Below, piece after piece: positions 15,344-23,215 of a stretch of DNA of 43,702 nt. Position 1 is the first letter of the stretch. Each line of letters opens with the position of its first letter. Source of the DNA: an uncultured Ruminococcus sp. (GTDB lineage: Bacteria > Bacillota > Clostridia > Oscillospirales > Ruminococcaceae); assembly GCA_946413815.1 (NCBI GenBank), contig CAMKMD010000033.1, positions 1 through 43,702 on the forward strand. Reading direction: 5' to 3'. A model generated the notes under the pieces. It was given only the letters and a program-made list of their open reading frames with translations, did no database searches and was not told the origin of the DNA. The position numbers and the translations under genes were made by a program.

Positions 15344-15427
15344 TGTATTGTATATTATTATAGGAGAGTATCGTTATTTTTTGGTTACCCGGACTCTATC
15401 CATAAAAAATTCAAGCGGAGGTTAAAA

Positions 15428-16798
15428 ATGAATTCTTTTGAAGAAGTATTTGAAAACGTCAAGAAGTATTGTCTTGAAAACAACAAGATCCCCGAGATAG
15501 GGCTCAAGACCTGGATCGAGCCGCTGAAACCCGTCAGCTTCAACGGTTCAGATGCAGTATTCAGCGTTCAGACTGCATTCCAGAAGAACATAGTTATGTC
15601 CACCTATGAAAATACCCTCAGCGACGCCTTCCTCAACGTTCTCGGACTGAACGTGAATATCATCATCAATGTGGAATCCGAGGAGAAGCCTGTCGCAGCA
15701 GCCCCCACCGACGCTGAGCTCGATATGAAGAACGAGGAGTTCGAGCAGAAGTATAAATTCGCAAACTACGACTACACCTTTGATACCTTCATCGAAGGCC
15801 CTTCAAACCAGTTTGCCCTCGCCTGCAGTAAATCCGTTGCCAAGAACTGCGGAAGAAACGAAGTATCGGGCTATAATCCCCTCTTCATCTACGGCCCCTC
15901 GGGAATGGGCAAGACCCACCTGATAACAGCCATCGCAAATGAAGTAAGGATGACACAGCCCTCCTTCAACATAATCTATGTTACCAGCGAGACCTTCGGC
16001 AATGACCTTATCAACGCCATAAAGAACAATACTATGCCCGATTTCCACGACAAGTACAGGAGCGCAGACCTCCTCCTTGTGGATGATATCCAGTTCCTTG
16101 CAGGAAAGGAAAGTATGCAGGAGGAATTCTTCCATACCTTCTATAAGCTGCATCAGGAGGGCAAGCAGATAGTTATCACCTCTGATAAGCCCCCAAAGGA
16201 GCTCATTACTCTTGAGGAAAGGCTCCGCACCCGTTTCGAGGGCGGCCTTATCGCTGATATTTCCGCTCCTGACTACGAGACAAGGCTTGCCATCATCAAC
16301 CGCAAGAGCGAGCTTTTAGAGCTGAAGATGCCCGCCGAGGTATCAGAGTTCATGGCTAACCGCCTCAAATCCAATATCCGTCAGCTGGAGGGCGCAGTTG
16401 TAAGACTCAAGGCTCTCAACCATTTCGCAGGCAGCCCCATTACCATATCAATGGCTCAGTCAGTCATCAGGGATGTTCTTACAGACGAGCAGCCTATCCC
16501 GATCACTGTTGAGAAGATCATCTCCGAGGTATCCTCCGTATACGGCGTATCTCCCGAGGATCTCCGCTCAAACAAGCGCTCACAGCAGATATCCATCGCC
16601 CGTAAAGTGGCTATATACGTTGTACGTGAGATCACACAGATGCCTCTTGCCTCCATCGGTACAGAATTCGGCGGCAGAGACCACTCTACTATAGTATACT
16701 CCGTCAACAGCATCACAGAGGGCATCCAGAAGGATTCCAACCTCAACAACCTTGTAAACGATATCATCAAGAACATCAAGGACAGAGGCAAGGTCTGA
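15428..16798 (+). CDS. dnaA: Chromosomal replication initiator DnaA
   Basis: A 456-residue AAA+ initiator that binds DnaA boxes and opens the origin. Domain I is at residues 1-80, with a short linker to about 110. The AAA+ domain has Walker A GPSGMGKT at 156-163 and Walker B LLLVDDIQFL at 215-224. Domain IV carries the DNA-binding signature GGRDHST at 415-421. The length is usual for Clostridia. A CGGAGG ribosome-binding site precedes the ATG. It is flanked on both sides by DnaA-box-like clusters and is the first gene of the rightward replication cluster. Confidence 0.98.
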   Translation: MNSFEEVFENVKKYCLENNKIPEIGLKTWIEPLKPVSFNGSDAVFSVQTAFQKNIVMSTYENTLSDAFLNVLGLNVNIIINVESEEKPVAAAPTDAELDMKNEEFEQKYKFANYDYTFDTFIEGPSNQFALACSKSVAKNCGRNEVSGYNPLFIYGPSGMGKTHLITAIANEVRMTQPSFNIIYVTSETFGNDLINAIKNNTMPDFHDKYRSADLLLVDDIQFLAGKESMQEEFFHTFYKLHQEGKQIVITSDKPPKELITLEERLRTRFEGGLIADISAPDYETRLAIINRKSELLELKMPAEVSEFMANRLKSNIRQLEGAVVRLKALNHFAGSPITISMAQSVIRDVLTDEQPIPITVEKIISEVSSVYGVSPEDLRSNKRSQQISIARKVAIYVVREITQMPLASIGTEFGGRDHSTIVYSVNSITEGIQKDSNLNNLVNDIIKNIKDRGKV

Positions 16799-16824
16799 TA
16801 CCAGGTTTTCTACCTTGAATAAAC

Positions 16825-16983
16825 TGTTGAAAAGTTGATTGCACAGTTTTCAACCGAGTTTTCAACACTGTGTTAAAAACTCACCGTTCCACTCAGAAAA
16901 CTCTCTCCGGCAATAATTACGGCCTCATGAGAAAACAGCAGGGTGCTCTGATGAGTATTTTCAACACTTCCCATTTTTCAACA
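16825..16983. other. oriC: DnaA-box-like cluster downstream of dnaA
   Basis: TTTTCAACA copies are at 16825-16833 (reverse), 16859-16867, 16958-16966 and 16975-16983, with TTTTCAACC at 16847-16855. Five copies in 160 bp is far above chance for a nonamer. They are proposed DnaA boxes of a lineage-specific type. Confidence 0.6.
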
Positions 16984-17197
16984 ATCGACACAGTGGGGAA
17001 AAAAATGAGAGCTGAAGTTAAAAGATCTTCAATTCCACAGAATCTTCCACTTTTCATCAACTTCAACTCCACAGCGGTCAACATTCCTGACACCGCCGGA
17101 GGGTCGCTCCGGGCAGATTCAACTTCTCAAAGATCTTTCAAGACCGCGGTGTTGATGACTTTTTAACGCTATATCTTCAATAGGGCGGGATACTGAC

Positions 17198-17275
17198 TTT
17201 TCCACAGCCCCTATTACTACTACTATATTATCTTTAACATATCTTATTACTCATAATATCCTTTCACTTCACATC
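17198..17275 (+). other. oriC: Basal unwinding element: DnaA box, GC block, DnaA-trios, AT-rich DUE
   Basis: TTTTCCACA (17198-17206) is followed by GCCC, then CTA-TTA-CTA-CTA-CTA (17211-17225), whose complement reads 3'-GAT-AAT-GAT-GAT-GAT, and then an AT-rich tract to about 17275. This is the same order as the Bacillus subtilis element, where DnaA loaded on the box extends onto the trios and melts the DNA. It marks the likely strand-opening point. Confidence 0.85.
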
Positions 17276-17387
17276 ACACCTCAGACGCCTCCGGCGGACA
17301 GACAACAGCCCCTCCGGAAGGTATGGAGACATATAAGGAAGGATATATCAATGTGACAGAAGCAGTCACATCAGGAGGTACAATATA

Positions 17388-18491
17388 ATGAAGTTCACTT
17401 GCAGCAGACAGGCTCTGAGCGAAGCTATCGGCAGCGTATCAAGGGCAGTCTCACAGAAATCCAGCATCACAGCCCTTGAAGGCATAAAGGTAAGTGTTGC
17501 TCCCGGTGCTGTTACTCTTACAGGCTATAACCTTGAAATAGGTATCACCACCACTATAGATGCCAATACTGAGGATACAGGAGATTTCGTGGTAAGCACG
17601 AGACTCTTCAGCGAGTTCACAAGAAGGATGACCAATGATGAGGTCAGCTTTGAGATAGACGACAGTCATATCATCAATCTTTCAAGCGGCGCAGCTGAGT
17701 GCAGCTTCTCCGCAATCAGTGCAGAGGAATACCCCGACCTTCCGGAGGTAGATGCACTGAGGAGCTTTACCGTAAAGGCGGCTCTCCTGAAATCCATGAT
17801 AAATATGACCAGCTATGCAGCCTCCATGAACGAGAGCAAGCCCATACTCACCGGAGAGCTCTTCGATATCGAGGACGGAAAGTTCAACCTTGTAGCCATA
17901 GACGGCTTCAGGCTTGCTATCCGCTGCGAGCTTGCAGAGAGCAATGATTCCTTCCACTTCGTAGTGCCCAAGAAGGCACTGCAGGAGGTATCCACCCTCA
18001 TCAAGGATGATGAGGATATGGAGTGCATGATATGCACCAATGACAGACACATCATCTTCCAGGTAGGAAGAGTATATGTTATATCAAGGCTTCTTGAAGG
18101 CCCCTTCCACAACTACAAGCTGAGCATACCCTCCGGCTACAAGACAGAGGCTATCGTCAGCAAGAAGGAGCTTGCAGCCTGCCTTGACCGCTGCTCCCTT
18201 ATCATAGACGAGAAGAACAAGGCTCCCCTGCGCTGCGAGGTAGGAAACGGAGTCATCAAGATAGAGTGCAAGACCGGCATAGGCAAGGTAAATGATGCTA
18301 TACCGGCAGATATCGCAGGCGAAGCTGTTACCATCGGCTTCAACAACAAGCTGATGTTCGAGGCTATAAGAGCAGCAGAGGGCGACCGTGTAAGGATAAG
18401 ATTCAACGGCGCCATGAAGGTAATAGAGATACTCCCCCCCGAGGGTGAGAGCTATATCTTCCTCGTAATGCCCATACAACTGAAGAACTAA
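17388..18491 (+). CDS. dnaN: DNA polymerase III beta sliding clamp
   Basis: A 367-residue ring clamp that holds polymerases and other partners on DNA. The N-terminus MKFTCSRQALSEAIGSVSRAV and C-terminus ending VMPIQL plus a short tail are typical. The three-domain repeat length is normal. A strong ribosome-binding site (AGGAGG) precedes the ATG, just after a TGTGAC/GTCACA inverted repeat that could be an operator or a hairpin. It is followed after 30 nt by the S4 gene in one operon with recF and remB. Confidence 0.97.
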   Translation: MKFTCSRQALSEAIGSVSRAVSQKSSITALEGIKVSVAPGAVTLTGYNLEIGITTTIDANTEDTGDFVVSTRLFSEFTRRMTNDEVSFEIDDSHIINLSSGAAECSFSAISAEEYPDLPEVDALRSFTVKAALLKSMINMTSYAASMNESKPILTGELFDIEDGKFNLVAIDGFRLAIRCELAESNDSFHFVVPKKALQEVSTLIKDDEDMECMICTNDRHIIFQVGRVYVISRLLEGPFHNYKLSIPSGYKTEAIVSKKELAACLDRCSLIIDEKNKAPLRCEVGNGVIKIECKTGIGKVNDAIPADIAGEAVTIGFNNKLMFEAIRAAEGDRVRIRFNGAMKVIEILPPEGESYIFLVMPIQLKN

Positions 18492-18521
18492 GATACGGCA
18501 TAAGGCCGGAAAGGAAGTATC

Positions 18522-18734
18522 ATGGCTTCTGAGATAAAGATAACCACTGAATTCATCAAGCTCGACGCCCTGCTGAAGTTCGCATCGCTTGTCAGCTCCG
18601 GCGGAGAGGCTAAGCAGCTCATACAGGACGGTCAGGTCCTCGTCAACGGCGAGGTATGCACTATGCGAGGCAAGAAGATCCGTCCCGGCGATACCGTCTC
18701 CATAAACGGCGAAGGCGAGGTAAAGGTGGTTTGA
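18522..18734 (+). CDS. yaaA: S4-domain RNA-binding protein (YaaA/RlbA type)
   Basis: A 70-residue protein consisting of one S4 RNA-binding fold: [22 protein letters not shown], then [12 protein letters not shown] and [11 protein letters not shown]. This small S4 protein between dnaN and recF is conserved in Firmicutes and is thought to act in ribosome biogenesis. Its stop codon overlaps the proposed recF start (TTGA), so the two are translationally coupled. The family is clear; its exact substrate is not. Confidence 0.93.
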   Translation: MASEIKITTEFIKLDALLKFASLVSSGGEAKQLIQDGQVLVNGEVCTMRGKKIRPGDTVSINGEGEVKVV

Positions 18735-19849
18735 GGATAACCTATGCCGAGATAGACGGCTTCAAGAATCTTTCCGGCATATCCTTCGCTCCGGACCCGA
18801 AATACAACATCATTGCAGGCAGGAACGCCCAGGGAAAGACAAATATCCTTGAGGCCATGTGGATACTGTCCGGCTGCCGCAGCTTCCGGGGCTCGAAGGA
18901 AAAGGATTATATCACCATCGGGCGGGACCGTATGTCCTCAAAGATAAAGCTCTGGGACGGCCAGAGAGACCAGATGATAAGCTATCAGCTAACGAAGGGA
19001 GCTGCCCCGTCCAAGCTCATAACCCTCAACGGTGTGAAGCAGAACGGCACAAGGGCGCTCTTTGACGTCTTCCGCTGCGTGGCTTTCATACCCGACGACA
19101 AGGAGATAATCAAGGGTTCTCCGGAGCGCCGGAGGAATTTCATAGATATGGCCGCCTCACAGCTCAATCCCCTCTTCGTGGCAAGGCTCAACAGGCACGC
19201 CGCTATCATGAACCAGCGCAACGCCATGCTGAAGCAGCTCATGCAGAAGCGGGGCGACAGGAGCATACTCGAGGTATGGGACAGACAGGCTGCCCAGGAG
19301 GGCGCTGTAATATCATGGATGCGTCATGAGTATATCAGCCTTATAAACGGGATATGCAGCGAGCTTTACCGCACTATATCCGGAGGCGAGGAGGAGCTGA
19401 CGCTGGAATACAGGTCGGCTGTCTACCGCAGCGAGGATTTTGAAAAGCCCTGCGGCCCGGAGATGTACGATATGTACTTCGATAAGCTCAGGGAGACTGA
19501 GGAATATGACATCCGCACAGGCACCACCCATTCCGGAGTGAACCGTGACGAGATAGTCATAAGGATAAACGGGCTCAGCGCCCGCGACTTCGGCTCACAG
19601 GGGCAGATAAAGAGCGCCGCTCTCGTCATGAAGCTGGCGCAGGCAGTTATATGTATGAAGCGCACAAAGGACGCCCCCGTGGTCTTCCTTGACGATGTCA
19701 TGGGAGAGCTTGACGAGGAAAGACAGCGCTTCGTGCTGGGCATGATAGAGGATATGCAGGTATTCCTCACCACACCCAATGAGAGCGCCCTTCTTCCGGA
19801 TATAAAGGGGAAGGTGCTGCATATCAGCGGAGGAAGGATAACGGAATGA
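18731..19849 (+). CDS. recF: DNA replication and repair protein RecF
   Basis: A 372-residue SMC-like ATPase that helps load RecA at single-strand gaps. The start is taken as the TTG overlapping the S4-gene stop ([14 protein letters not shown]), which matches the usual RecF opening; the longer frame from 18656 would overlap the S4 gene by 79 bp and add a basic non-homologous tail. Walker A GRNAQGKT is at 30-37, the signature region includes GSQGQ, and Walker [13 protein letters not shown] lies near residues 316-327. It overlaps remB by 4 bp (ATGA). Confidence 0.95.
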   Translation: MRITYAEIDGFKNLSGISFAPDPKYNIIAGRNAQGKTNILEAMWILSGCRSFRGSKEKDYITIGRDRMSSKIKLWDGQRDQMISYQLTKGAAPSKLITLNGVKQNGTRALFDVFRCVAFIPDDKEIIKGSPERRRNFIDMAASQLNPLFVARLNRHAAIMNQRNAMLKQLMQKRGDRSILEVWDRQAAQEGAVISWMRHEYISLINGICSELYRTISGGEEELTLEYRSAVYRSEDFEKPCGPEMYDMYFDKLRETEEYDIRTGTTHSGVNRDEIVIRINGLSARDFGSQGQIKSAALVMKLAQAVICMKRTKDAPVVFLDDVMGELDEERQRFVLGMIEDMQVFLTTPNESALLPDIKGKVLHISGGRITE

Positions 19850-20109
19850 TAAGATATCTTCATATAGGGAATAACTGCTCGGTCTACCTGCCGGAGGTGG
19901 TGGGGATATTCGATATGGATAATACCACCGTTGACCCCTGCACCAAGACTCTGCTCGAGAGGGCGGAGCGTGAGCACAGGGTATACTATGCCAGCTATGA
20001 GCTGCCGAAGAGCTTCGTTATCACGGAGAAGGACGGGGTATGCAGGATATGGATATCCCAGCTTGCCGCATCTACTCTGAGAAAGAGACTCAGCGGCGGG
20101 GAGATCTGA
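19846..20109 (+). CDS. remB: DUF370 extracellular-matrix regulator RemB-like
   Basis: An 87-residue DUF370 protein, as found directly after recF in Bacillus (yaaB/remB). It opens [21 protein letters not shown] and contains IFDMDNTTV. RemA/RemB proteins are small DNA-binding or scaffold regulators of matrix and osmoprotection genes; the role here is not shown. Overlap with recF by ATGA indicates translational coupling. The tail after residue 75 is basic. Confidence 0.88.
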   Translation: MIRYLHIGNNCSVYLPEVVGIFDMDNTTVDPCTKTLLERAEREHRVYYASYELPKSFVITEKDGVCRIWISQLAASTLRKRLSGGEI

Positions 20110-20113
20110 GAAA

Positions 20114-20176
20114 ATGGATGACAAAAAAGAAAAGTACAAGGGAACATTCAAATACATAACTGATCATAAAAACTGA
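20114..20176 (+). pseudogene. Probable 3' remnant of a third small-paralogue copy
   Basis: This 20-codon frame reads MDDKKEKYKGTFKYITDHKN and stops. Its KYKGTFKYIT string resembles the C-termini of the next two genes (KYKGSIESYT and SYKGRIVSYT). It has no ribosome-binding site and no transmembrane start, so it looks like the surviving tail of another tandem copy rather than a gene. The match is short, so chance cannot be excluded. Confidence 0.45.
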
Positions 20177-20189
20177 AAGATTAAAAAAT

Positions 20190-20657
20190 ATGATAAGAGA
20201 AAGAACAAAGGGCGGTTGTCTGAAACCGCTCCTGATCATGGTTGCATTCATAGCACTGATGGGATTTATCTGCGTCAAGGTGTTTGCGCCGGTGGCATGG
20301 TTCCGCTTTGATGAAAAGCGCATAGCGAAGCTTGAAGAGAATTACGCTGTAAGTCTTGAAAACACAGTGCCTGTAATGTACTGGGTGCCGAGACTGGAAA
20401 GCGATACCTCTGACTGCTTTACATTCTTCACAGACGACTACAAGGCCTTCATGGATACCTTCCACGGGCTTGAGATAGTAAGGGCTACGGAATTCAAGTC
20501 CGGCAAAGCCGCACGCTATACCTGTCAGGTAAGGGATGGTTTCTATTTTACATTGAATTTCAAACTCACTGACAGCAAATACGGCAAATATAAGGGCTCG
20601 ATAGAATCCTATACCGACCCGGACAGCCGTCAGGCAACTTCCGGGAGAAACGAGTAA
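20190..20657 (+). CDS. Small membrane-anchored protein, paralogue 1
   Basis: I do not recognise this family. The 155-residue protein has a basic start (MIRERTKGG), one transmembrane helix (about residues 10-30) and an outward domain with the blocks LENTVPVMYWVP, CFTFFTDDYKAFMDTF and KYKGSIESYTD. It is clearly homologous to the next gene over its full length, so the two are tandem duplicates. The ribosome-binding site is weak. They interrupt the usual remB-gyrB neighbourhood, suggesting a lineage-specific insertion. Single-pass anchoring with a small outer domain is all that the sequence supports. Confidence 0.75.
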   Translation: MIRERTKGGCLKPLLIMVAFIALMGFICVKVFAPVAWFRFDEKRIAKLEENYAVSLENTVPVMYWVPRLESDTSDCFTFFTDDYKAFMDTFHGLEIVRATEFKSGKAARYTCQVRDGFYFTLNFKLTDSKYGKYKGSIESYTDPDSRQATSGRNE

Positions 20658-20700
20658 GCTGACAGGCCGGAAGCTCACCGTCATGTCACAGACGATCAGG

Positions 20701-20778
20701 AAAAGGACATGATGTCCGCACAGGAAAAATGAAACCGGAGACATATCATGAGTCAGCAGGATAATTATGGAGAAAATA
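20701..20778 (+). repeat. Direct repeat copy A (gyrB leader duplicate)
   Basis: This 78-bp stretch repeats the gyrB leader and first codons at 21236-21313. The first 28 bases are identical, as are 15 bases across the start codon (ATCATGAGTCAGCAG). It contains the palindrome GGACAT-G-ATGTCC (20705-20717). Confidence 0.92.
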
Positions 20779-21200
20779 TGGAAAGATCAAAAAGCGGCCT
20801 TCTGAAACTGCTTCTTATAGTAATTGCGGTCATAGCCGCATTTGTGATTCTGCTCTACAAGGCCATGTGCCCTGTGGACTGGCACCGCTTCAATGACAGC
20901 CGCCGGTCGGCGATAGAGCAGGAATTTGCCATAAGCCTTGACAATACAGTTCCGAAGAGATACTGGGTGCCGTCAATGGCGCAGGATACCGTATCATGCT
21001 TCACTTTCTATACCGATGACTATAAGGCTGTCATGGATTCATTCCGGGGCGAGGGTATCACCGGAGCAACTGATGAAAACTCAGGCAGTGCGGTATACAA
21101 ATGCCATGTCAGCGGCAGGAACTACTATACAGCGGAATTCGTATATTCCGAAAGCAGCAAGGGCAGCTACAAAGGCAGAATAGTAAGCTATACACAGTAA
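20748..21200 (+). CDS. Small membrane-anchored protein, paralogue 2, with gyrB-derived N-terminus
   Basis: A 150-residue tandem paralogue of the preceding gene, with blocks LDNTVPKRYWVP, CFTFYTDDYKAVMDSF and SYKGRIVSYTQ. The first ten residues, MSQQDNYGEN, are not shared with paralogue 1 but nearly match the start of GyrB (MSQQNNYDEN). A second ATG at 20778 (MERSKSGLLKLLL), with GGAG 7 nt upstream, lines up with the start of paralogue 1 and may be the original start. The transmembrane helix is at about residues 17-41. The function is unknown. The gene appears to have been placed inside a duplication of the gyrB 5' end. Confidence 0.78.
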   Translation: MSQQDNYGENMERSKSGLLKLLLIVIAVIAAFVILLYKAMCPVDWHRFNDSRRSAIEQEFAISLDNTVPKRYWVPSMAQDTVSCFTFYTDDYKAVMDSFRGEGITGATDENSGSAVYKCHVSGRNYYTAEFVYSESSKGSYKGRIVSYTQ

Positions 21201-21235
21201 AAAGCGAAAGACCTCCCTTTAAGGGATCTATACAG

Positions 21236-21313
21236 AAAAGGACATGATGTCCGCACAGGAAAACATGAAACTGGAGGTAGATCATGAGTCAGCAGAATAA
21301 TTACGACGAAAAT
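21236..21313 (+). repeat. Direct repeat copy B (gyrB leader)
   Basis: This is the resident gyrB leader and the first codons, matching copy A at 20701-20778. The palindrome GGACAT-G-ATGTCC is at 21240-21252, about 30 nt before the gyrB start, and could be an operator shared by both genes. Confidence 0.92.
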
Positions 21314-23206
21314 GATATACAGGTGCTTGAAGGACTGGAGGCAGTCCGGAAACGTCCGGGTATGTACATCGGCTCCACCGGTCCCGGCGGCCTTCATCAC
21401 CTGGTATACGAAATAGTGGACAACTCGATAGATGAGGCTCTTGCAGGCTACTGCTCGGAGATAAATGTTGAGATACTCCCCGGCGATATCATAAGGGTAT
21501 CGGATAACGGTAGAGGTATACCTGTCGGAATTCACCCGAAGGAGGGCATATCCGCTGCGACCGTAGTATATACCATACTCCATGCAGGCGGTAAGTTCGG
21601 CGGCGGCGGATACAAGGTATCCGGCGGTCTCCACGGCGTAGGCGCCTCCGTAGTCAACGCCCTTTCGGAATGGCTCGAGCTCACCGTTCAGGACGGAGAG
21701 AATATATGGTTCCAGCGCTTTGAGAGAGGACATTATGACGAGGAGCTGAAATCCGTCGGCAAGACCGACAAGACCGGTACCTCGGTAATGTTCAAGGCAG
21801 ACGGAGAGATATTCGAGAGCACGGTATACGACTATGAGATCCTCCTCCGCAGGCTCCGTGAGCAGGCCTTCCTCAACGCAGGTCTCCGCATCGTATTCAC
21901 GGACAGACGTGACGAGAACAATATACAGGGCGAGGTGCTCCACTACGAGGGCGGTATCCGTCAGTTCGTAGAGCATATCCACGCAACCCGCGATCTTACC
22001 TCACTTTCCGGCGACGTTATCTACGTTTCCGGCACACAGGGCGATTCCTATGCGGAGATCGCCATGCAGTACAACGACAGCTATAACGAGATAATACTCT
22101 CCTTTGCAAATAACATCCACACCAAGGACGGCGGCTACCACGAGACAGGCTTCAAGAACGCCCTCACCAAGGTAATAAACGAATACGGCAGGAAGATGGG
22201 CAAGCTCAAGGAGAAGGAGAGTCTCAAGGGCGAGGATGTCCGCGAGGGTCTTACAGCCATCATCTCCGTAAAGCTTACCGAATGCGAGTTCGAGGGACAG
22301 ACCAAGGGACGTCTCGGAAATCCGGAGGTAAAGCCCTTCGTTGAGAAGCTCGTCACCGAGAAGCTGATGAACTTCCTTGAGGAAAACCCCGAGGCGGCAA
22401 ACATCATCTTCGATAAGTGTATGTCAGCCCTCCGTGCAAGAGAAGCCGCAAAGAGAGCAAGAGAAGCAGAGCGCAAGAAGAACGCCTTCGGAAGCAACTC
22501 CATGCCTGAGAAGCTTGCGGACTGCTCCGAGCGTGACAGCAGATACACCGAGATATATATCGTCGAGGGAGATTCTGCGGGCGGCTCAGCAAAGCAGGGC
22601 AGAGACAGAAAGTATCAGGCGATACTCTCCCTCTGGGGCAAGATGCTCAATGTAGAGAAGGCACGTATCGACCGTATCTACGGCAACGACAAGCTTGAAC
22701 CGGTGGTTGCGGCACTCGGCACAGGTATCGGAGAGGAATTCGATATCGAGAAGCTCCGCTACGGCAAGGTCATAATCATGGCCGATGCCGATGTTGACGG
22801 TATGCATATCCGTACCCTCCTCCTCACCTTCTTCTTCCGTTATATGCGTCCCCTCATCACCAACGGAAACGTATATATCGCACAGCCTCCGCTCTACCGT
22901 GTTGAGCGCAACAAGAAGGTGGAATACGCCTTCTCGGATGAGGAGAGAGACAGGTATATCGCCGAGCTCTCAGAGAACGGCAAGTACAAGGTGGAGACCC
23001 AGCGATACAAGGGTCTTGGTGAGATGGATCCCGAGCAGCTCTGGGAGACAACTATGGATCCCGAGCACAGAACTATCGTAAAGATAGGCATGGAGGACGC
23101 CCTCCGCGCAGACGAGACCTTCTCGATACTCATGGGCGACAAGGTCGAGCCGAGAAGGCTCTTCATAGAGAAGAATGCAAAATTCGCCCAGAATCTCGAT
23201 ATATAA
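21284..23206 (+). CDS. gyrB: DNA gyrase subunit B
   Basis: The 640-residue ATPase subunit of gyrase, which introduces negative supercoils with GyrA. The GHKL ATPase region shows EIVDNSIDEA (with the catalytic Glu), DNGRGIP and GGLHGVGASVVNAL. The TOPRIM domain has EGDSAGGSAKQGRDR and later the metal-binding DADVDG. The C-terminal QRYKGLGEMDPEQLW and the ending KFAQNLDI are typical. A GGAGG ribosome-binding site supports the start. The leader and first codons are duplicated upstream of the preceding gene. The length is standard for Firmicutes. Confidence 0.98.
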   Translation: MSQQNNYDENDIQVLEGLEAVRKRPGMYIGSTGPGGLHHLVYEIVDNSIDEALAGYCSEINVEILPGDIIRVSDNGRGIPVGIHPKEGISAATVVYTILHAGGKFGGGGYKVSGGLHGVGASVVNALSEWLELTVQDGENIWFQRFERGHYDEELKSVGKTDKTGTSVMFKADGEIFESTVYDYEILLRRLREQAFLNAGLRIVFTDRRDENNIQGEVLHYEGGIRQFVEHIHATRDLTSLSGDVIYVSGTQGDSYAEIAMQYNDSYNEIILSFANNIHTKDGGYHETGFKNALTKVINEYGRKMGKLKEKESLKGEDVREGLTAIISVKLTECEFEGQTKGRLGNPEVKPFVEKLVTEKLMNFLEENPEAANIIFDKCMSALRAREAAKRAREAERKKNAFGSNSMPEKLADCSERDSRYTEIYIVEGDSAGGSAKQGRDRKYQAILSLWGKMLNVEKARIDRIYGNDKLEPVVAALGTGIGEEFDIEKLRYGKVIIMADADVDGMHIRTLLLTFFFRYMRPLITNGNVYIAQPPLYRVERNKKVEYAFSDEERDRYIAELSENGKYKVETQRYKGLGEMDPEQLWETTMDPEHRTIVKIGMEDALRADETFSILMGDKVEPRRLFIEKNAKFAQNLDI

Positions 23207-23215
23207 GGATAACAG

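Larger units (their letters stand above)
14246..15427. other. Origin-flanking intergenic region rpmH-dnaA
   Basis: This 1182-bp non-coding gap between the divergent rpmH and dnaA genes holds both promoters, three TTTTCAACA nonamers and one TTTTCCACA box near dnaA (15131-15275), and a dense block of repeats (14517-15000). The short open frames inside lack ribosome-binding sites and family resemblance. It is the upstream half of a split bacterial origin; the unwinding element is in the dnaA-dnaN gap. Confidence 0.75.
16799..17387. other. oriC: Origin intergenic region dnaA-dnaN
   Basis: This 589-bp non-coding gap contains five TTTTCAAC(A/C) nonamers at its left (16825-16983), a TTTTCCACA box, the DnaA-trio/unwinding block (17198-17275), and a TGTGAC/GTCACA inverted repeat at 17352-17370 just before the dnaN ribosome-binding site. 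No coding frame here looks real. Confidence 0.8.

Noticed and set aside
17353..17361. GTGACAGAA at dnaN as a member of the fprA operator set
   Set aside because: The word also appears by chance within a ribosome-binding site at 42532, and the surrounding symmetry differs. A shared regulator is not supported.
18656..18730. Longer N-terminus for RecF
   Set aside because: It overlaps the S4 gene by 79 bp and encodes a basic stretch unlike any RecF start. The TTG at 18731 fits better.
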